From Blattabacterium cuenoti (GTDB lineage: Bacteria; Bacteroidota; Bacteroidia; Flavobacteriales; Blattabacteriaceae), in NCBI RefSeq assembly GCF_014252255.1, contig NZ_CP059213.1, forward strand, positions 62,001-126,000: a stretch of DNA of 64,000 nt, given 5' to 3'. Shown in pieces: positions 48,653 to 58,454 of the stretch (position 1 is the stretch's first letter; every line of letters begins with the position of its first letter). The notes below the pieces were generated by a model, which was given only the letters and a program-made list of their open reading frames with translations, was not told where the DNA came from and made no database searches. The position numbers were made by a program, and so were the translations under genes.

Positions 48653-48735
48653 GTGGGCGTGGTGGAATTGGTAGACACGTCAGACTTAGGATCTGATGCC
48701 TATTTGGTGTAAGGGTTCGAATCCCTTCGCCCGCA
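48653..48735 (+). tRNA. tRNA-Leu (anticodon TAG)
   Basis: Acceptor GTGGGCG pairs with CGCCCGC (one U-G), discriminator A. The anticodon stem TCAGA/TCTGA closes loop CTTAGGA with anticodon TAG, reading CUN. Long variable arm and GGTTCGAATCC T arm are present. CCA is not encoded. The convergent gltA stop codon lies 4 bases beyond. Confidence 0.96.
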
Positions 48736-48739
48736 CTAT

Positions 48740-49999
48740 TTATTTATGTATGATATTTCTTTTTTTATATCCTATGTAAATTTGTCTAGGTCTTCCTATG
48801 GGATCTCTATTCAATTTTATTTCTTTCCAATGAGCCATCCATCCTGGTAATCTTCCTAAAGAAAACATTACTGTAAACATATCTTTTGGAATTCCTATAG
48901 CTTGATATATAATTCCTGAATAAAAATCAATATTAGGATAAAGTTTTTTTTCAACAAAATAAGGATCTTGAAGAGCTTTTTCTTCAAGATTTTTTGCAAG
49001 TTCTAAAATTGGATCAACAATTCTTAATTCTTGAATAAGATTTTCCGCTATTTTTTTAGCTATCTTCGCTCTTGGATCAAAATTTTTATAAATTCTATGT
49101 CCAAATCCCATTAATCTAAATGGATCTTTCTTATTTTTTGCTTTTTCTATCCATTTTTTTATATTTCCTCCACTTATAACAATGTTTTCTAACATTTCAA
49201 TTACAGCTTGATTAGCTCCTCCATGTAATTTACCCCAAAGAGCACTAATTCCTGCAGATATAGATGAAAATAATCCTGAATGAGCTGATCCCAATAAACG
49301 TACAGTAGTTGTTGAACAATTTTGCTCATGATCAGCATGCAATATTAATAATTTATCTAAAGTATCCGTAATAATAGGATTGTGTTGATAAGATTTATTA
49401 GATTTAGAAAAAAACATTTTTAATAAATTGGAAGTATAATCCATATTCTTATCTGCATAAGAAGGAGGAAGTCCAACTTTTTTTCTATAAATTAAAGATG
49501 CTAATATTGGTAATTTAGCTAAAAGATGAAGATACATATCTTCATCTTTTTCTTGTATAAAGTTTGTAAAAGAAGTCAAAACATAAGTTAAAAAAGATAA
49601 TACACCCATTGGGTGATAATTATCAGGAACTTTATCAAGTATTTGATAAATTTCTTTATTAATATGATTGAATTTTTTTATTTTTTCAGAAAAACATTTT
49701 AATTGTGCAGTATTAGGAAGTTCTCCATTTAAAATTAAATAACTTGTTTCTATAAATGAACATTTATTAATAATTTGTTCAATAGGATAGCCTCTATATA
49801 AAAGTTCTCCTTTTTCTCCATCTATAAAACTTATAGAACTCTTAGCAATTCCTGTATTTTTTAATCCTGGATCAAATGTCATAATACCTGTATTTTCTCT
49901 TAATTGAGAAATATTAATTGCTTTTTCATAAAAAGTTCCATAGACAACAGGAAACTTATAATGACATCCATTGATATCTAAAAAAACAACACTGCACAT
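48740..49999 (-). CDS. gltA: Citrate synthase
   Basis: Condenses oxaloacetate and acetyl-CoA. The catalytic histidines are in LHADHEQNCSTTTVRL and MGFGHRIYKNFDPRA, with the catalytic aspartate in PNIDFYSGIIYQAIG. 419 residues, full length. Together with fumC (52702-54087) it shows that at least part of the TCA cycle is kept. Confidence 0.96.
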   Translation of the reverse strand: MCSVVFLDINGCHYKFPVVYGTFYEKAINISQLRENTGIMTFDPGLKNTGIAKSSISFIDGEKGELLYRGYPIEQIINKCSFIETSYLILNGELPNTAQLKCFSEKIKKFNHINKEIYQILDKVPDNYHPMGVLSFLTYVLTSFTNFIQEKDEDMYLHLLAKLPILASLIYRKKVGLPPSYADKNMDYTSNLLKMFFSKSNKSYQHNPIITDTLDKLLILHADHEQNCSTTTVRLLGSAHSGLFSSISAGISALWGKLHGGANQAVIEMLENIVISGGNIKKWIEKAKNKKDPFRLMGFGHRIYKNFDPRAKIAKKIAENLIQELRIVDPILELAKNLEEKALQDPYFVEKKLYPNIDFYSGIIYQAIGIPKDMFTVMFSLGRLPGWMAHWKEIKLNRDPIGRPRQIYIGYKKRNIIHK

Positions 50000-50058
50000 A
50001 TAAAATAAAATTTAAAATATACAATATAATATAAAAATAAAATGTAATTATTTTTATT

Positions 50059-50979
50059 TTATAAAATCATATTTTCAAATGAAATTAATGTATGAAACCC
50101 CTTATTATAAAAATAATTTCTCATTCCTTTTCTATAACTTATCAAAACAAAATCACCCCCCCAAGCTCCTAAACTTTTAACTAATCCTAAATAATCTGTA
50201 AAATATATTTCTTTAATAGTAGGAATATTCAATATTTTGGATATAATCATCTCATGATTTAATAATAATTTTTCAAATTCTTCTAATGTTTTACAAAAAG
50301 GAATTTTTTTTGTAATAGAAGATATAGATTCAATATTTTGAAGAGATATATTTTTTTTAGAAAGAAAAAATTGTATTCCATCACAAGTATTTTGTTTTTT
50401 ATTGAGATACAGAAAAAAGAGTTTATCTTTAAATGGAGGATTAAAATTTATAGGAATAATATAAGGTTTTTTTTTATATAATTTATAAATTATTGGTTTT
50501 GAATTTGAAACACAAGCTATATCATAACCACTTCCTGGAAAATTATTTCCTAATAACATATAGGGACTTATTTTAGCCCATTTTGCTATATTATAAATTA
50601 AAGTAGAACTACTTCCTAATCCCCAATTTATCGGAAATTCTAATTTTGTTTTTACATACATTCCTAATGTATTAGAAAGAAAATTTTTTTGAATTTTTTT
50701 AGATTTTAATAATAAATCTCTTAATTTTTTAGCTATTTTTTTTTCTGTATCATAATAAATTTCTAAAGAAGGAAGTTTAAAAATTACTTTAAACCAAGGA
50801 TTATTTATTTCATCATAACTTATCCAATATAAATAAGAAGAAAAATTATTTTTTAATATAGTTAATGATTGTCCTTTGATTGTAGGTAAAGCTAATCCAT
50901 AAGCACCATATAATATAAAATATTCTCCTGTTAATAACAATTTTCCATGACTATAAAAAAAATTTTTATGTTTATACAT
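50059..50979 (-). CDS. GYDIA family GHMP kinase
   Basis: Small-molecule kinase of the GHMP superfamily. The ATP loop is PINWGLGSSSTLI at about residue 115, and the name-giving PGSGYDIAC lies near residue 148. SHGKLLLTGEYFILYGAYGLALP at the start matches mevalonate-type kinases. The substrate of the GYDIA group is not settled; a role in the mevalonate pathway of Bacteroidota is plausible. Its start overlaps fabD by 8 bases. 306 residues. Confidence 0.85.
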   Translation of the reverse strand: MYKHKNFFYSHGKLLLTGEYFILYGAYGLALPTIKGQSLTILKNNFSSYLYWISYDEINNPWFKVIFKLPSLEIYYDTEKKIAKKLRDLLLKSKKIQKNFLSNTLGMYVKTKLEFPINWGLGSSSTLIYNIAKWAKISPYMLLGNNFPGSGYDIACVSNSKPIIYKLYKKKPYIIPINFNPPFKDKLFFLYLNKKQNTCDGIQFFLSKKNISLQNIESISSITKKIPFCKTLEEFEKLLLNHEMIISKILNIPTIKEIYFTDYLGLVKSLGAWGGDFVLISYRKGMRNYFYNKGFHTLISFENMIL

Positions 50980-51856
50980 GATAACATTTATATTTTTTTG
51001 AAAAATTGATTAAAATTTTTTTCATTAATCCTTGTAAAATATTTCCTGGACCTATTTCTGTAAATGAAATAGCACCATTATTAATCATATTTTCTATAGA
51101 TTGTTTCCATTTTACAGGATGAGTCAATTGTTCTATAAGATTTTTTTTTATATATTCAGATTTTGTGAAGGATTTAGCGGAAAAATTTTGATAAATTGGA
51201 CATATAGAATCTTTAAAAGAAATTTGATTTATAAATTCTTTTAATTTTTTTTTAGCTGGTTCCATGATCGGAGAATGAAATGCTCCATGAACAGGAAGAA
51301 AAAATATTTTTTTTGCTCCTATTTTTTTTAAAGAAATACACACTCTTTTAAGAGCTTTAATTTCTCCAGAAATAACTAACTGTTCAGGTGCATTATAATT
51401 AGATGGAACAATAATTCCATTATCATTTTTACAAATTTCTTCTATAATATCATCTTTTAAACCAAATATTACAGCCATTCCTCCATGAATTAATTCACAA
51501 ATATTTTGCATAATTGATGCTCTTTGATTAACTAATATTAAACCATTTTCAAAAGAAAAAACATCAATTGCAGCTAAAGCAGAAAATTCTCCAAGAGAAT
51601 GTCCAGCTACCATATCAGGGGTAAAATCATTTAAAATTTTTGCTTTTATAACTGAATATATATAAATTGCAAGTTGTGTGTATTTTGTTTTTTTTAAAGT
51701 ATTTATAGGACCTTCAAACATTATGGATGTCATTTTAAATTCTAAAACATCATCAGCTAATTGAAATAATTTTTTAGCAAAATGAGAATTTTTATATAAA
51801 TTTTTTCCCATTCCTATAAATTGAGATCCTTGTCCAGGAAATAGATAAGCTTTCAT
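50972..51856 (-). CDS. fabD: Malonyl-CoA:ACP transacylase
   Basis: Loads malonyl groups onto acyl carrier protein for fatty acid synthesis. The start is AYLFPGQGSQFIGMGKNLY, the nucleophile serine is in VAGHSLGEFSALAA near residue 90, and the catalytic histidine is in VHGAFHSPIMEPA. 294 residues. It diverges from tatD with 44 bases between. Confidence 0.96.
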   Translation of the reverse strand: MKAYLFPGQGSQFIGMGKNLYKNSHFAKKLFQLADDVLEFKMTSIMFEGPINTLKKTKYTQLAIYIYSVIKAKILNDFTPDMVAGHSLGEFSALAAIDVFSFENGLILVNQRASIMQNICELIHGGMAVIFGLKDDIIEEICKNDNGIIVPSNYNAPEQLVISGEIKALKRVCISLKKIGAKKIFFLPVHGAFHSPIMEPAKKKLKEFINQISFKDSICPIYQNFSAKSFTKSEYIKKNLIEQLTHPVKWKQSIENMINNGAISFTEIGPGNILQGLMKKILINFSKKYKCYHV

Positions 51857-51900
51857 AATAAATAATAAAAATTTTTTTTTAAAATTAATAAATTCATTAT

Positions 51901-52674
51901 ATGAAAATTACAGATACCCATGCTCATTTGTATATGAAAGAATTTAATAAAGATATTGATTTTGTAATAAAAAAAGCTATTACTCAAGGAGTAAATAGAT
52001 TTTTTCTTCCTTCCATAGATACTTCTAATATTTCAGATATATTAAAATTAGAAAAAAAGTATCCTAATATATGTTATTCTATGATTGGACTACACCCTAA
52101 TAGGGTTTTTCCAAATAATTTAGAAAAAGAATTAAAAATTATTGAAAAATGGTTAAATAAACATTCTTTTATTTCAATAGGAGAAATTGGAATAGATCTT
52201 TATTTAAAAAATAAATTTCTTTCAGAACAAGAATACGCTTTTCAAACTCAAATAAAATGGGCAAAAGAAAAAAAACTACCCATAGTTATACACTGTAGAA
52301 ATGCTTTTCATTATATTTTTAATATTTTATCAAATGAGAAAAATTATCCTCTTAGAGGAGTTTTTCATTGTTTTTCTGGAACTTTAGAAGAAGCAAAAAA
52401 AATTATTGATTTAGGAATTAAAATAGGAATTGGAGGAATAATTACTTTTAAAAATAATCATATTAGTCAATTTTTGCATAAAATAAATTTAAATCATATA
52501 ATATTAGAAACAGATTGTCCTTATCTTTCTCCACATCCTTTTAGAGGAAAAAGAAATGAACCACAAAATTTAAGAATAATTTTAAAAAAACTGTCTCAAA
52601 TTTATTCTCTTTCAGAAGAAAAAATATCCGATATCATTCATATGAATGTAGAAAAATTATTTTTTTCATATTGA
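51901..52674 (+). CDS. tatD: TatD family metal-dependent hydrolase
   Basis: TIM-barrel metallohydrolase, commonly a DNase or tRNA-quality-control nuclease. Metal motifs are all present: DTHAHLY, SIGEIGIDLYL, VIHCRNAFHY, FHCFSGT and LETDCPYLSPHPFRGKRNEP. 257 residues. Convergent with fumC, with 27 bases between. Confidence 0.94.
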   Translation: MKITDTHAHLYMKEFNKDIDFVIKKAITQGVNRFFLPSIDTSNISDILKLEKKYPNICYSMIGLHPNRVFPNNLEKELKIIEKWLNKHSFISIGEIGIDLYLKNKFLSEQEYAFQTQIKWAKEKKLPIVIHCRNAFHYIFNILSNEKNYPLRGVFHCFSGTLEEAKKIIDLGIKIGIGGIITFKNNHISQFLHKINLNHIILETDCPYLSPHPFRGKRNEPQNLRIILKKLSQIYSLSEEKISDIIHMNVEKLFFSY

Positions 52675-52701
52675 TAATTATAATATAATATAAATATATA
52701 C

Positions 52702-54087
52702 TTATATCATTTTTGATGGATTAACTAATTTTTCAAATTGATCTTCAGTTAAATATCCTAATCTAATTGCTTCTTCTTTTAAAGTTTTATTATTTTTATA
52801 AGCAGATTTTGCAATCTCTGCTGATTTTTCATATCCAATATGAGTATTAAGTACTGTTACTAACATTAAAGATTTATCTAAAAATTCTTTAATTCTTTTA
52901 TAATTTGGTTGTATTCCTTTTATACAAAAAGAATCAAAAGATGTACAAGCATCTGAAAGAAGTTGAGATGATTGTAAAAAATTATACACTATTAATGGTT
53001 TAGTTACATTTAATTCGTAATTTCCTGAAGATCCTGCTATAGAAATAGACATATCATTTCCTATAACTTGTATACAAACCATAATAATAGCTTCACATTG
53101 AGTAGGATTTATTTTTCCAGGCATAATAGAAGATCCTGGTTCATTTTCAGGAATAAAAATTTCTCCAATTCCTGAACGTGGACCAGAAGCTAAAAAACGA
53201 ATATCATTTGATATTTTTATTAAAGAAACAGCTATTTCTTTTAAAGCACCATGAGCTTCTACCATAGCATTATGAGATGATAAGGCAGCAAATTTATTTT
53301 TTGCAATTTTAAAAGGATAACCTGTATATTGACATATATATTCGGTTACTTTTGTATCATACCCTTTAGGAGAATTTAATCCTGTTCCCACAGTAGTTCC
53401 TCCTATAGCTAATTCAGAAAGATTATCTAAAGTTTTTTGAATAGAGGATAATCCATGATTTATTTGAGAAACATAACCAGAAAATTCTTGTCCTAAAGTA
53501 ATTGGAGTAGCATCCATTAAATGAGTTCTACCTATTTTAATAATATTTTTAAATGATTTTGATTTTTCTTCCAAAGTTTCTTTTAATTTTTTAATAGAAG
53601 GAATAGTTTTTTCTATTAATTTTTTATAAGAAGCAATGTGCATTGCTGTCGGAAAAGTATCATTAGATGATTGAGACATATTTACATCATCATTTGGGTG
53701 TATAAAAGATTTTTTTGTTCCAAGAATTTCTCCCATTAAAACATGTGCTCTATTAGAAATTACTTCATTAATATTCATATTAGTATGAGTTCCAGATCCT
53801 GTTTGCCATATAACTAAAGGAAATTGATTATTTAATTTTCCTTCTATAATTTCATCACAAACTAAAGAAATAATATCTCTTTTTTTTTTAGATAAAAGAC
53901 CAAATTCAAAATTTGCATGAGCCGCTGCTTTTTTTAAAATAGCAAATGAATGAATAATTTCTATAGGCATAGAAGATTCTTTTCCTATTTTAAAATTTTT
54001 TCTAGATCTTTCTGTTTGTGCACCCCAATATTTATCTACAGGAACTTTTACTACACCTAAAATATCTTTTTCTGTTCTATAAATCAT
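52702..54087 (-). CDS. fumC: Fumarate hydratase class II
   Basis: Interconverts fumarate and malate. The superfamily signature [16 protein letters not shown] is present near residue 315, with [18 protein letters not shown] and [20 protein letters not shown] upstream. 461 residues; oxygen-stable class without Fe-S. Upstream on the other strand is a 56-residue membrane ORF. Confidence 0.97.
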   Translation of the reverse strand: MIYRTEKDILGVVKVPVDKYWGAQTERSRKNFKIGKESSMPIEIIHSFAILKKAAAHANFEFGLLSKKKRDIISLVCDEIIEGKLNNQFPLVIWQTGSGTHTNMNINEVISNRAHVLMGEILGTKKSFIHPNDDVNMSQSSNDTFPTAMHIASYKKLIEKTIPSIKKLKETLEEKSKSFKNIIKIGRTHLMDATPITLGQEFSGYVSQINHGLSSIQKTLDNLSELAIGGTTVGTGLNSPKGYDTKVTEYICQYTGYPFKIAKNKFAALSSHNAMVEAHGALKEIAVSLIKISNDIRFLASGPRSGIGEIFIPENEPGSSIMPGKINPTQCEAIIMVCIQVIGNDMSISIAGSSGNYELNVTKPLIVYNFLQSSQLLSDACTSFDSFCIKGIQPNYKRIKEFLDKSLMLVTVLNTHIGYEKSAEIAKSAYKNNKTLKEEAIRLGYLTEDQFEKLVNPSKMI

Positions 54088-54145
54088 TATACTATTTTTA
54101 TTTTACGAAATTATAGAAAAAAATTTTATTATATTACAAAGTATT

Positions 54146-54316
54146 ATGATAATTAAATTTATAGGATTTTTACTATTTTTAATAATAACTATATCTGGTT
54201 TTTGGTGTATTTTGTTTCTATCTTTTTTTAGTATTTATTGGATTATTTTAAGTTTATTTATTAATTTTTTTATAAATTTTAAAATTAATTTAAAACGTAA
54301 AAAAGAAAAAATATAA
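54146..54316 (+). CDS. 56-residue hydrophobic membrane protein, unrecognised
   Basis: The ORF starts MIIKFIGFLLFLIITISGFW, continues with a second hydrophobic stretch (LFLSFFSIYWIILSLFINFF) and ends in the basic tail KINLKRKKEKI. Two membrane helices with an inside-positive tail are predicted. It ends 1 base before the ftsB/divIC-like gene, so the two look co-transcribed. I do not recognise the family; it may be a remnant of a larger gene, or chance in AT-rich DNA. Confidence 0.5.
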   Translation: MIIKFIGFLLFLIITISGFWCILFLSFFSIYWIILSLFINFFINFKINLKRKKEKI

Positions 54317-54317
54317 A

Positions 54318-54598
54318 ATGTTTAAAAAACAATATTTTTGGATTAGTTTTTTTTTCTTGATATGGATGTCTTTTTTTGACTCTAATTCTTTTATACTTCA
54401 TTATAAATTTAAAAAAAATATTAAAAAAATGACATTGGATAGAGATTTTTTAAAAAAAAAATCTTTTTAGAAGAAAATCATTTAAAAAAATTGAATACAG
54501 ATTCTAAATATTTAGAAAAATTAGCAAGAGAAAAATTTTATATGAAAAAAAAAGATGAAGACTTATTTGTAATATTTTCTGAAAAAAAATATTATTAA
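54318..54598 (+). pseudogene. ftsB: FtsB/DivIC-like septum protein, frameshifted at an A10 run
   Basis: The first frame reads MFKKQYFWISFFFLIWMSFF with DSNSFILHYKFKKNIKKM after it, and ends at TAG (54468-54470). One base over, the sequence continues FLEENHLKKLNTDSKYLEKL and then AREKFYMKKKDEDLFVIFSE to TAA at 54596. Joined, this is a typical septum initiator: short cytoplasmic end, one helix, a coiled coil and the KLAREKFYMKK motif. The break lies at a run of ten A (54452-54461); an eleventh A restores the frame. The downstream half is well conserved, so RNA polymerase slippage may still give full-length protein. A sequencing error is also possible. Confidence 0.85.
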
Positions 54599-54601
54599 CG
54601 A

Positions 54602-56476
54602 TTAACGTCCCATATAAATAAGTAAAATACTTAAATCAGAAGGAGAAACACCACTAATTCTTGATGCTTGCGCTAATGATATTGGACGATAATAATCCAA
54701 TTTTTCTCGTGCTTCTAAAGAAATAGATTTAATTTTTTTATAATCAAAATTATTTGGAATTTTTAAGTTTTCCAATCTTAATAGTTTTTTTGCATTTTCT
54801 TTTTCTCTATTTATATATCCTTTATATTTTATTTGAATAGAAACTTGTTCCAATATTTCTTGATTAAAATTATTTTTTTTAATTTTTTCCATTATAATAG
54901 GAATAGATATAATATCTTTTATATCAATTTCAGAACGAGATAAAATAGTTTCTATTTTTTTATGAATATCTATTCTAGGAGATTTTTTTTGATCTAAAAT
55001 AGGATTTATAACTTTTGGGGAAAAACTTATATTATGAAATAAATACATACATCTTTGAATTTTAGATTTTTTTATATCTAATATTCTCATTTTTTCTTCT
55101 GATATTAATCCAATATTATATCCTAGAGGAGTTAATCTAACATCTGCATTATCTTGACGTAATAACATTCTATATTCAGCTCTTGAAGTAAACATCCTAT
55201 AAGGCTCTTTTGTTCCTTTTGTAATTAAATCATCTATTAAAACACCAATATAAGCTTGATTTCTTTTTAGAATAAACGGTTCTTTTTGAAAAATTTTTAA
55301 AGAAGCATTTATTCCTGCTATTAATCCTTGAGACGCTGCTTCTTCATATCCCGTCGTTCCATTAATTTGTCCAGCAAAAAAAAGATTTTCTATAACTTTA
55401 CTTTCTAAAGTAGGTTTTAATTGTTCAGGAGGGAAATAATCATATTCAACTGAATATCCAGGTCTTAATATTTTTACTTTTTCAAATCCAGAAATTTTTT
55501 TTAATGATTGATATTGTATTTTTTCTGGAAAAGAAGTGGAAAATCCATTAATATATACTTCTACAGTATTCCATCCTTCAGGTTCTACAAAAATAGGATG
55601 TTCTTCTTTATTGGGAAATCTATAAATTTTTTCTTCTATAGAAGGACAATATCTAGGACTTACTCCTTTAATATCTCCTGAAAAAATTGGAGAATAATCG
55701 AAATTATTACGTATAACATTATGTACTTTTTGATTTGTATAAGTTATATAACATCTTCGTTGTTTTGTTAATTTTTTTGTTTTATAAAAAAAAGAAAATT
55801 TTTGAGTATAAATATCTCCATATTGAGATTTCATTTTATCGTAATTTAATGAACGTCCGTCAACTCTTGGAGATGTTCCCGTTTTCATTCTACCATATTT
55901 TAATCCAAATTGTTTAGTTAATTGTTCTGTAATTCCATGAACATCTTTTTCTTCTATTCTTCCACCATTCATTTTTTTTTCTCCAATATGTATTTTTCCA
56001 TTTAAAAAAGTACCATTTGTAAGTATAACTAATTTTCCTTTAATTTTTAATCCTAAAAAAGTTTTTACTCCTTTTATTTTATTTTTTTTTATAATTAAAG
56101 ATGTTACGGTATCTTGATATAAATCTAATTTATTATTTTTTTCTATAAAAAATCTCCAATAATAAGAAAATAATTTTCTATCACATTGAGCTCTAGGACT
56201 CCACATTGCAGGTCCTTTAGATTTATTAAGCATTCTAAATTGAATCATGCTATGATCAGAAATAATTCCAGAATAACCTCCTAAAGCATCTATTTCCCGA
56301 ACCATCTGTCCTTTTGCTATGCCTCCTATAGATGGATTACATGACATTTGACCTATAGTTTGTAAATTAGTAGTAATAAGTAAAGTTTTAGCTCCTATAT
56401 TAGAAGATGCTAAAGAAGCTTCTATTCCAGCATGACCTCCACCAACTACTATAATATCATATATATCTAAAAACAT
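54602..56476 (-). CDS. mnmG: tRNA uridine-5-carboxymethylaminomethyl modification enzyme MnmG
   Basis: FAD enzyme that with MnmE modifies C5 of wobble uridine. The FAD motif is VVGGGHAGIEASLASSNIGA at the N-terminus; GKGQMVREIDALGG and GTSPRVDGRS are typical, as are the cysteine in GVSPRYCPSIEEK and the C-terminal ARISGVSPSDLSILLIYM. 624 residues. Acts at the same nucleotide as MnmA. Converges with the ftsB-like gene 3 bases away and follows ybeY. Confidence 0.96.
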   Translation of the reverse strand: MFLDIYDIIVVGGGHAGIEASLASSNIGAKTLLITTNLQTIGQMSCNPSIGGIAKGQMVREIDALGGYSGIISDHSMIQFRMLNKSKGPAMWSPRAQCDRKLFSYYWRFFIEKNNKLDLYQDTVTSLIIKKNKIKGVKTFLGLKIKGKLVILTNGTFLNGKIHIGEKKMNGGRIEEKDVHGITEQLTKQFGLKYGRMKTGTSPRVDGRSLNYDKMKSQYGDIYTQKFSFFYKTKKLTKQRRCYITYTNQKVHNVIRNNFDYSPIFSGDIKGVSPRYCPSIEEKIYRFPNKEEHPIFVEPEGWNTVEVYINGFSTSFPEKIQYQSLKKISGFEKVKILRPGYSVEYDYFPPEQLKPTLESKVIENLFFAGQINGTTGYEEAASQGLIAGINASLKIFQKEPFILKRNQAYIGVLIDDLITKGTKEPYRMFTSRAEYRMLLRQDNADVRLTPLGYNIGLISEEKMRILDIKKSKIQRCMYLFHNISFSPKVINPILDQKKSPRIDIHKKIETILSRSEIDIKDIISIPIIMEKIKKNNFNQEILEQVSIQIKYKGYINREKENAKKLLRLENLKIPNNFDYKKIKSISLEAREKLDYYRPISLAQASRISGVSPSDLSILLIYMGR

Positions 56477-56486
56477 GATTCAATTT

Positions 56487-56903
56487 TCAAAATTGAAATA
56501 AATTTAAATAAAACTCTTCTTTTTTTTTCATTATTTTTTTATCAATTTTTTTTTTATCATCATATCCTAAAAGATGTAATATAGCATGGATGATAACACG
56601 TTTTAATTCAATTGTAAAAAACTGATTCCATTTTTTAGAATTATCAAAAACACGATCTATACTAATAAATATATCTCCAGATATACACTTGTTTATAGAA
56701 TAATTAAATGAAAGTACATCTGTATAAAAATTTTTTTTTAAATATTTTTTATTCATATTTAAAAGGTAATTATCATTACAAAAAATATAATTAATATTTC
56801 CAATATACATTCCTTCATTATTTAATAAAATACATATTTCTTGAATCAATAAAGATTCATCTTGAATATAAAAATCAGAAATTTCATAAAATAATTTAAT
56901 CAT
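56487..56903 (-). CDS. ybeY: Endoribonuclease/rRNA maturation factor YbeY
   Basis: Involved in 16S rRNA 3' maturation and ribosome quality control. The motif HAILHLLGYDDKKK corresponds to HGxLHLxGYDH, so the third usual histidine is Asp. YTDVLSFNYS and SGDIFISIDRV precede it. 138 residues, normal. Upstream of mnmG by 10 bases. Confidence 0.9.
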   Translation of the reverse strand: MIKLFYEISDFYIQDESLLIQEICILLNNEGMYIGNINYIFCNDNYLLNMNKKYLKKNFYTDVLSFNYSINKCISGDIFISIDRVFDNSKKWNQFFTIELKRVIIHAILHLLGYDDKKKIDKKIMKKKEEFYLNLFQF

Positions 56904-56931
56904 TAATTTCTTATTTTAAATAATATAATTT

Positions 56932-57645
56932 TTGCATATTTTGATAAAAATAAAAAAAATCATTCCAAATATTTTTAGTTTATTAAATCTTTTTTGTGGA
57001 TGTATATCTATAATTTTTTTACAATCAAAAAATTTTGAATATTCTTTTATATCTACATTATTTTCAATAATGTTTGATTTTTTAGATGGGTTTATCTCTA
57101 GATTTATAAATAACGAAAATAAATTTGGAAAAGAATTAGATTCTCTTTCTGATATGGTTTCTTTTGGTGTTGTTCCATCTATAATAGTTTTTATTTTATT
57201 GAAAACAATGAAAAAAAAAATACCACTTATTGAATGGAGTTCTTTTTTTATTTCCATTTTTTCAGCATATCGTTTAGCAAAATTCAATATTAATTCTTCT
57301 AATTCTAGATATAGAGGATTGACTACACCTGTAAATACTTTATTTTTTTCTTCTTTATCTATTATTATAAAAAATCATTATATAATTCCTGTTTTTATTA
57401 TAAATATCATTATGTCTCCTATTATAATTATTTTTTTGATATTTTGTTCTTGTTATTTTTTAGTATCAAAAATACCAATGATTTCATTTACTTTTAAAGG
57501 AATTTATTGGAAAAAAAATAAAATACGTTATGTTTTCTTATTGATTAGTACATTTCTTTTATTAACTTTACATATAGTTTCTTTACCATGCATTATTATT
57601 TTTTATATAACAATTTCTATTTATAAAAATAGGTTGAAAAATTAG
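56932..57645 (+). CDS. pssA: CDP-diacylglycerol-serine O-phosphatidyltransferase
   Basis: Makes phosphatidylserine, precursor of phosphatidylethanolamine. The CDP-alcohol motif is FLDGFISRFINNENKFGKEL followed by DSLSDMVSFG, with the usual Ala replaced by Ser. About eight hydrophobic helices. The start is TTG at 56932 (or TTG 56941); no ATG is available before the first helix. 237 residues. Divergent from ybeY by 28 bases. Confidence 0.9.
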   Translation: MHILIKIKKIIPNIFSLLNLFCGCISIIFLQSKNFEYSFISTLFSIMFDFLDGFISRFINNENKFGKELDSLSDMVSFGVVPSIIVFILLKTMKKKIPLIEWSSFFISIFSAYRLAKFNINSSNSRYRGLTTPVNTLFFSSLSIIIKNHYIIPVFIINIIMSPIIIIFLIFCSCYFLVSKIPMISFTFKGIYWKKNKIRYVFLLISTFLLLTLHIVSLPCIIIFYITISIYKNRLKN

Positions 57646-57666
57646 TGACGAATACAAAATATTAAT

Positions 57667-58437
57667 ATGAATTTAAAACTTCATCGTCCCATTTGTTTCT
57701 TTGATATAGAAGCAACAGGAATAAATATAGGAAAAGATAGAATTATAGAAATATCTATATTAAAAATATTTCCTAATGGAAATCAAGAAGATAAAACTTG
57801 GCTTATTAATCCTGGAATACCTATTCCTCCACAATCAACTGCTATTCATGGAATTAAAGATAAAGACGTAATAGGAAAACTTAAATTTAAAGATGTTTCT
57901 TTATTGATTTTTAAAATGATTGAAAATACAGATTTGGCAGGATATAATTCTAATAGATTTGATATACCAATTTTAGCAGAAGAAATGCTTCGTGCTGGAA
58001 TATCTTTCGATATTAAAAAACATAAAACTATAGACGTACAAGTTATTTTTCATAAAATGGAACCTAGAACACTTTCTGCCGCTTATAAATATTATTGCAA
58101 TAAAAACCTTATGAAGGCTCATAGTTCTAAAGCAGATGCATTTGCTACGTATGAAATTTTACTTGCACAATTGGAAAAATATGAAAATTTAAAAAAAAAT
58201 GTTAAAAGTTTAAATCAATTTTCTCATCAAAAAAATATAGCAGATCTTGCTGGATTTATTAAAATAGATGAAAATGGAAATGAAATATTTAATTTTGGTA
58301 AATATAAAGGAGAAAAAGTTTTTGAAATTTTTGAAAAAGATCCTAATTACTATGGATGGATACAAAATTCAGATTTTCCTTTATATACAAAAAAAATATT
58401 AACAGGAGTTAAATTAAGAAAATTTAATAAATCTTAA
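57667..58437 (+). CDS. DnaQ-like 3'-5' exonuclease
   Basis: DEDD exonuclease, possibly the proofreading epsilon function. Exo I is CFFDIEATGINIGKDRIIEI, Exo II is AGYNSNRFDIPILAEEM, and the third region has AHSSKADAFATYEILL. The C-terminal tail (FGKYKGEKVFEIFEKDPNYYGWI) is a short domain found with Bacteroidota members. 256 residues. It follows pssA by 21 bases. Confidence 0.9.
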   Translation: MNLKLHRPICFFDIEATGINIGKDRIIEISILKIFPNGNQEDKTWLINPGIPIPPQSTAIHGIKDKDVIGKLKFKDVSLLIFKMIENTDLAGYNSNRFDIPILAEEMLRAGISFDIKKHKTIDVQVIFHKMEPRTLSAAYKYYCNKNLMKAHSSKADAFATYEILLAQLEKYENLKKNVKSLNQFSHQKNIADLAGFIKIDENGNEIFNFGKYKGEKVFEIFEKDPNYYGWIQNSDFPLYTKKILTGVKLRKFNKS

Positions 58438-58454
58438 AAAAATTATGATTAATA

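Noticed and set aside
56487..56903. YbeY with Asp in place of the third motif histidine as a loss of function.
   Set aside because: From memory, Bacteroidota YbeY often has an acidic or other residue there; the rest of the motif is intact.
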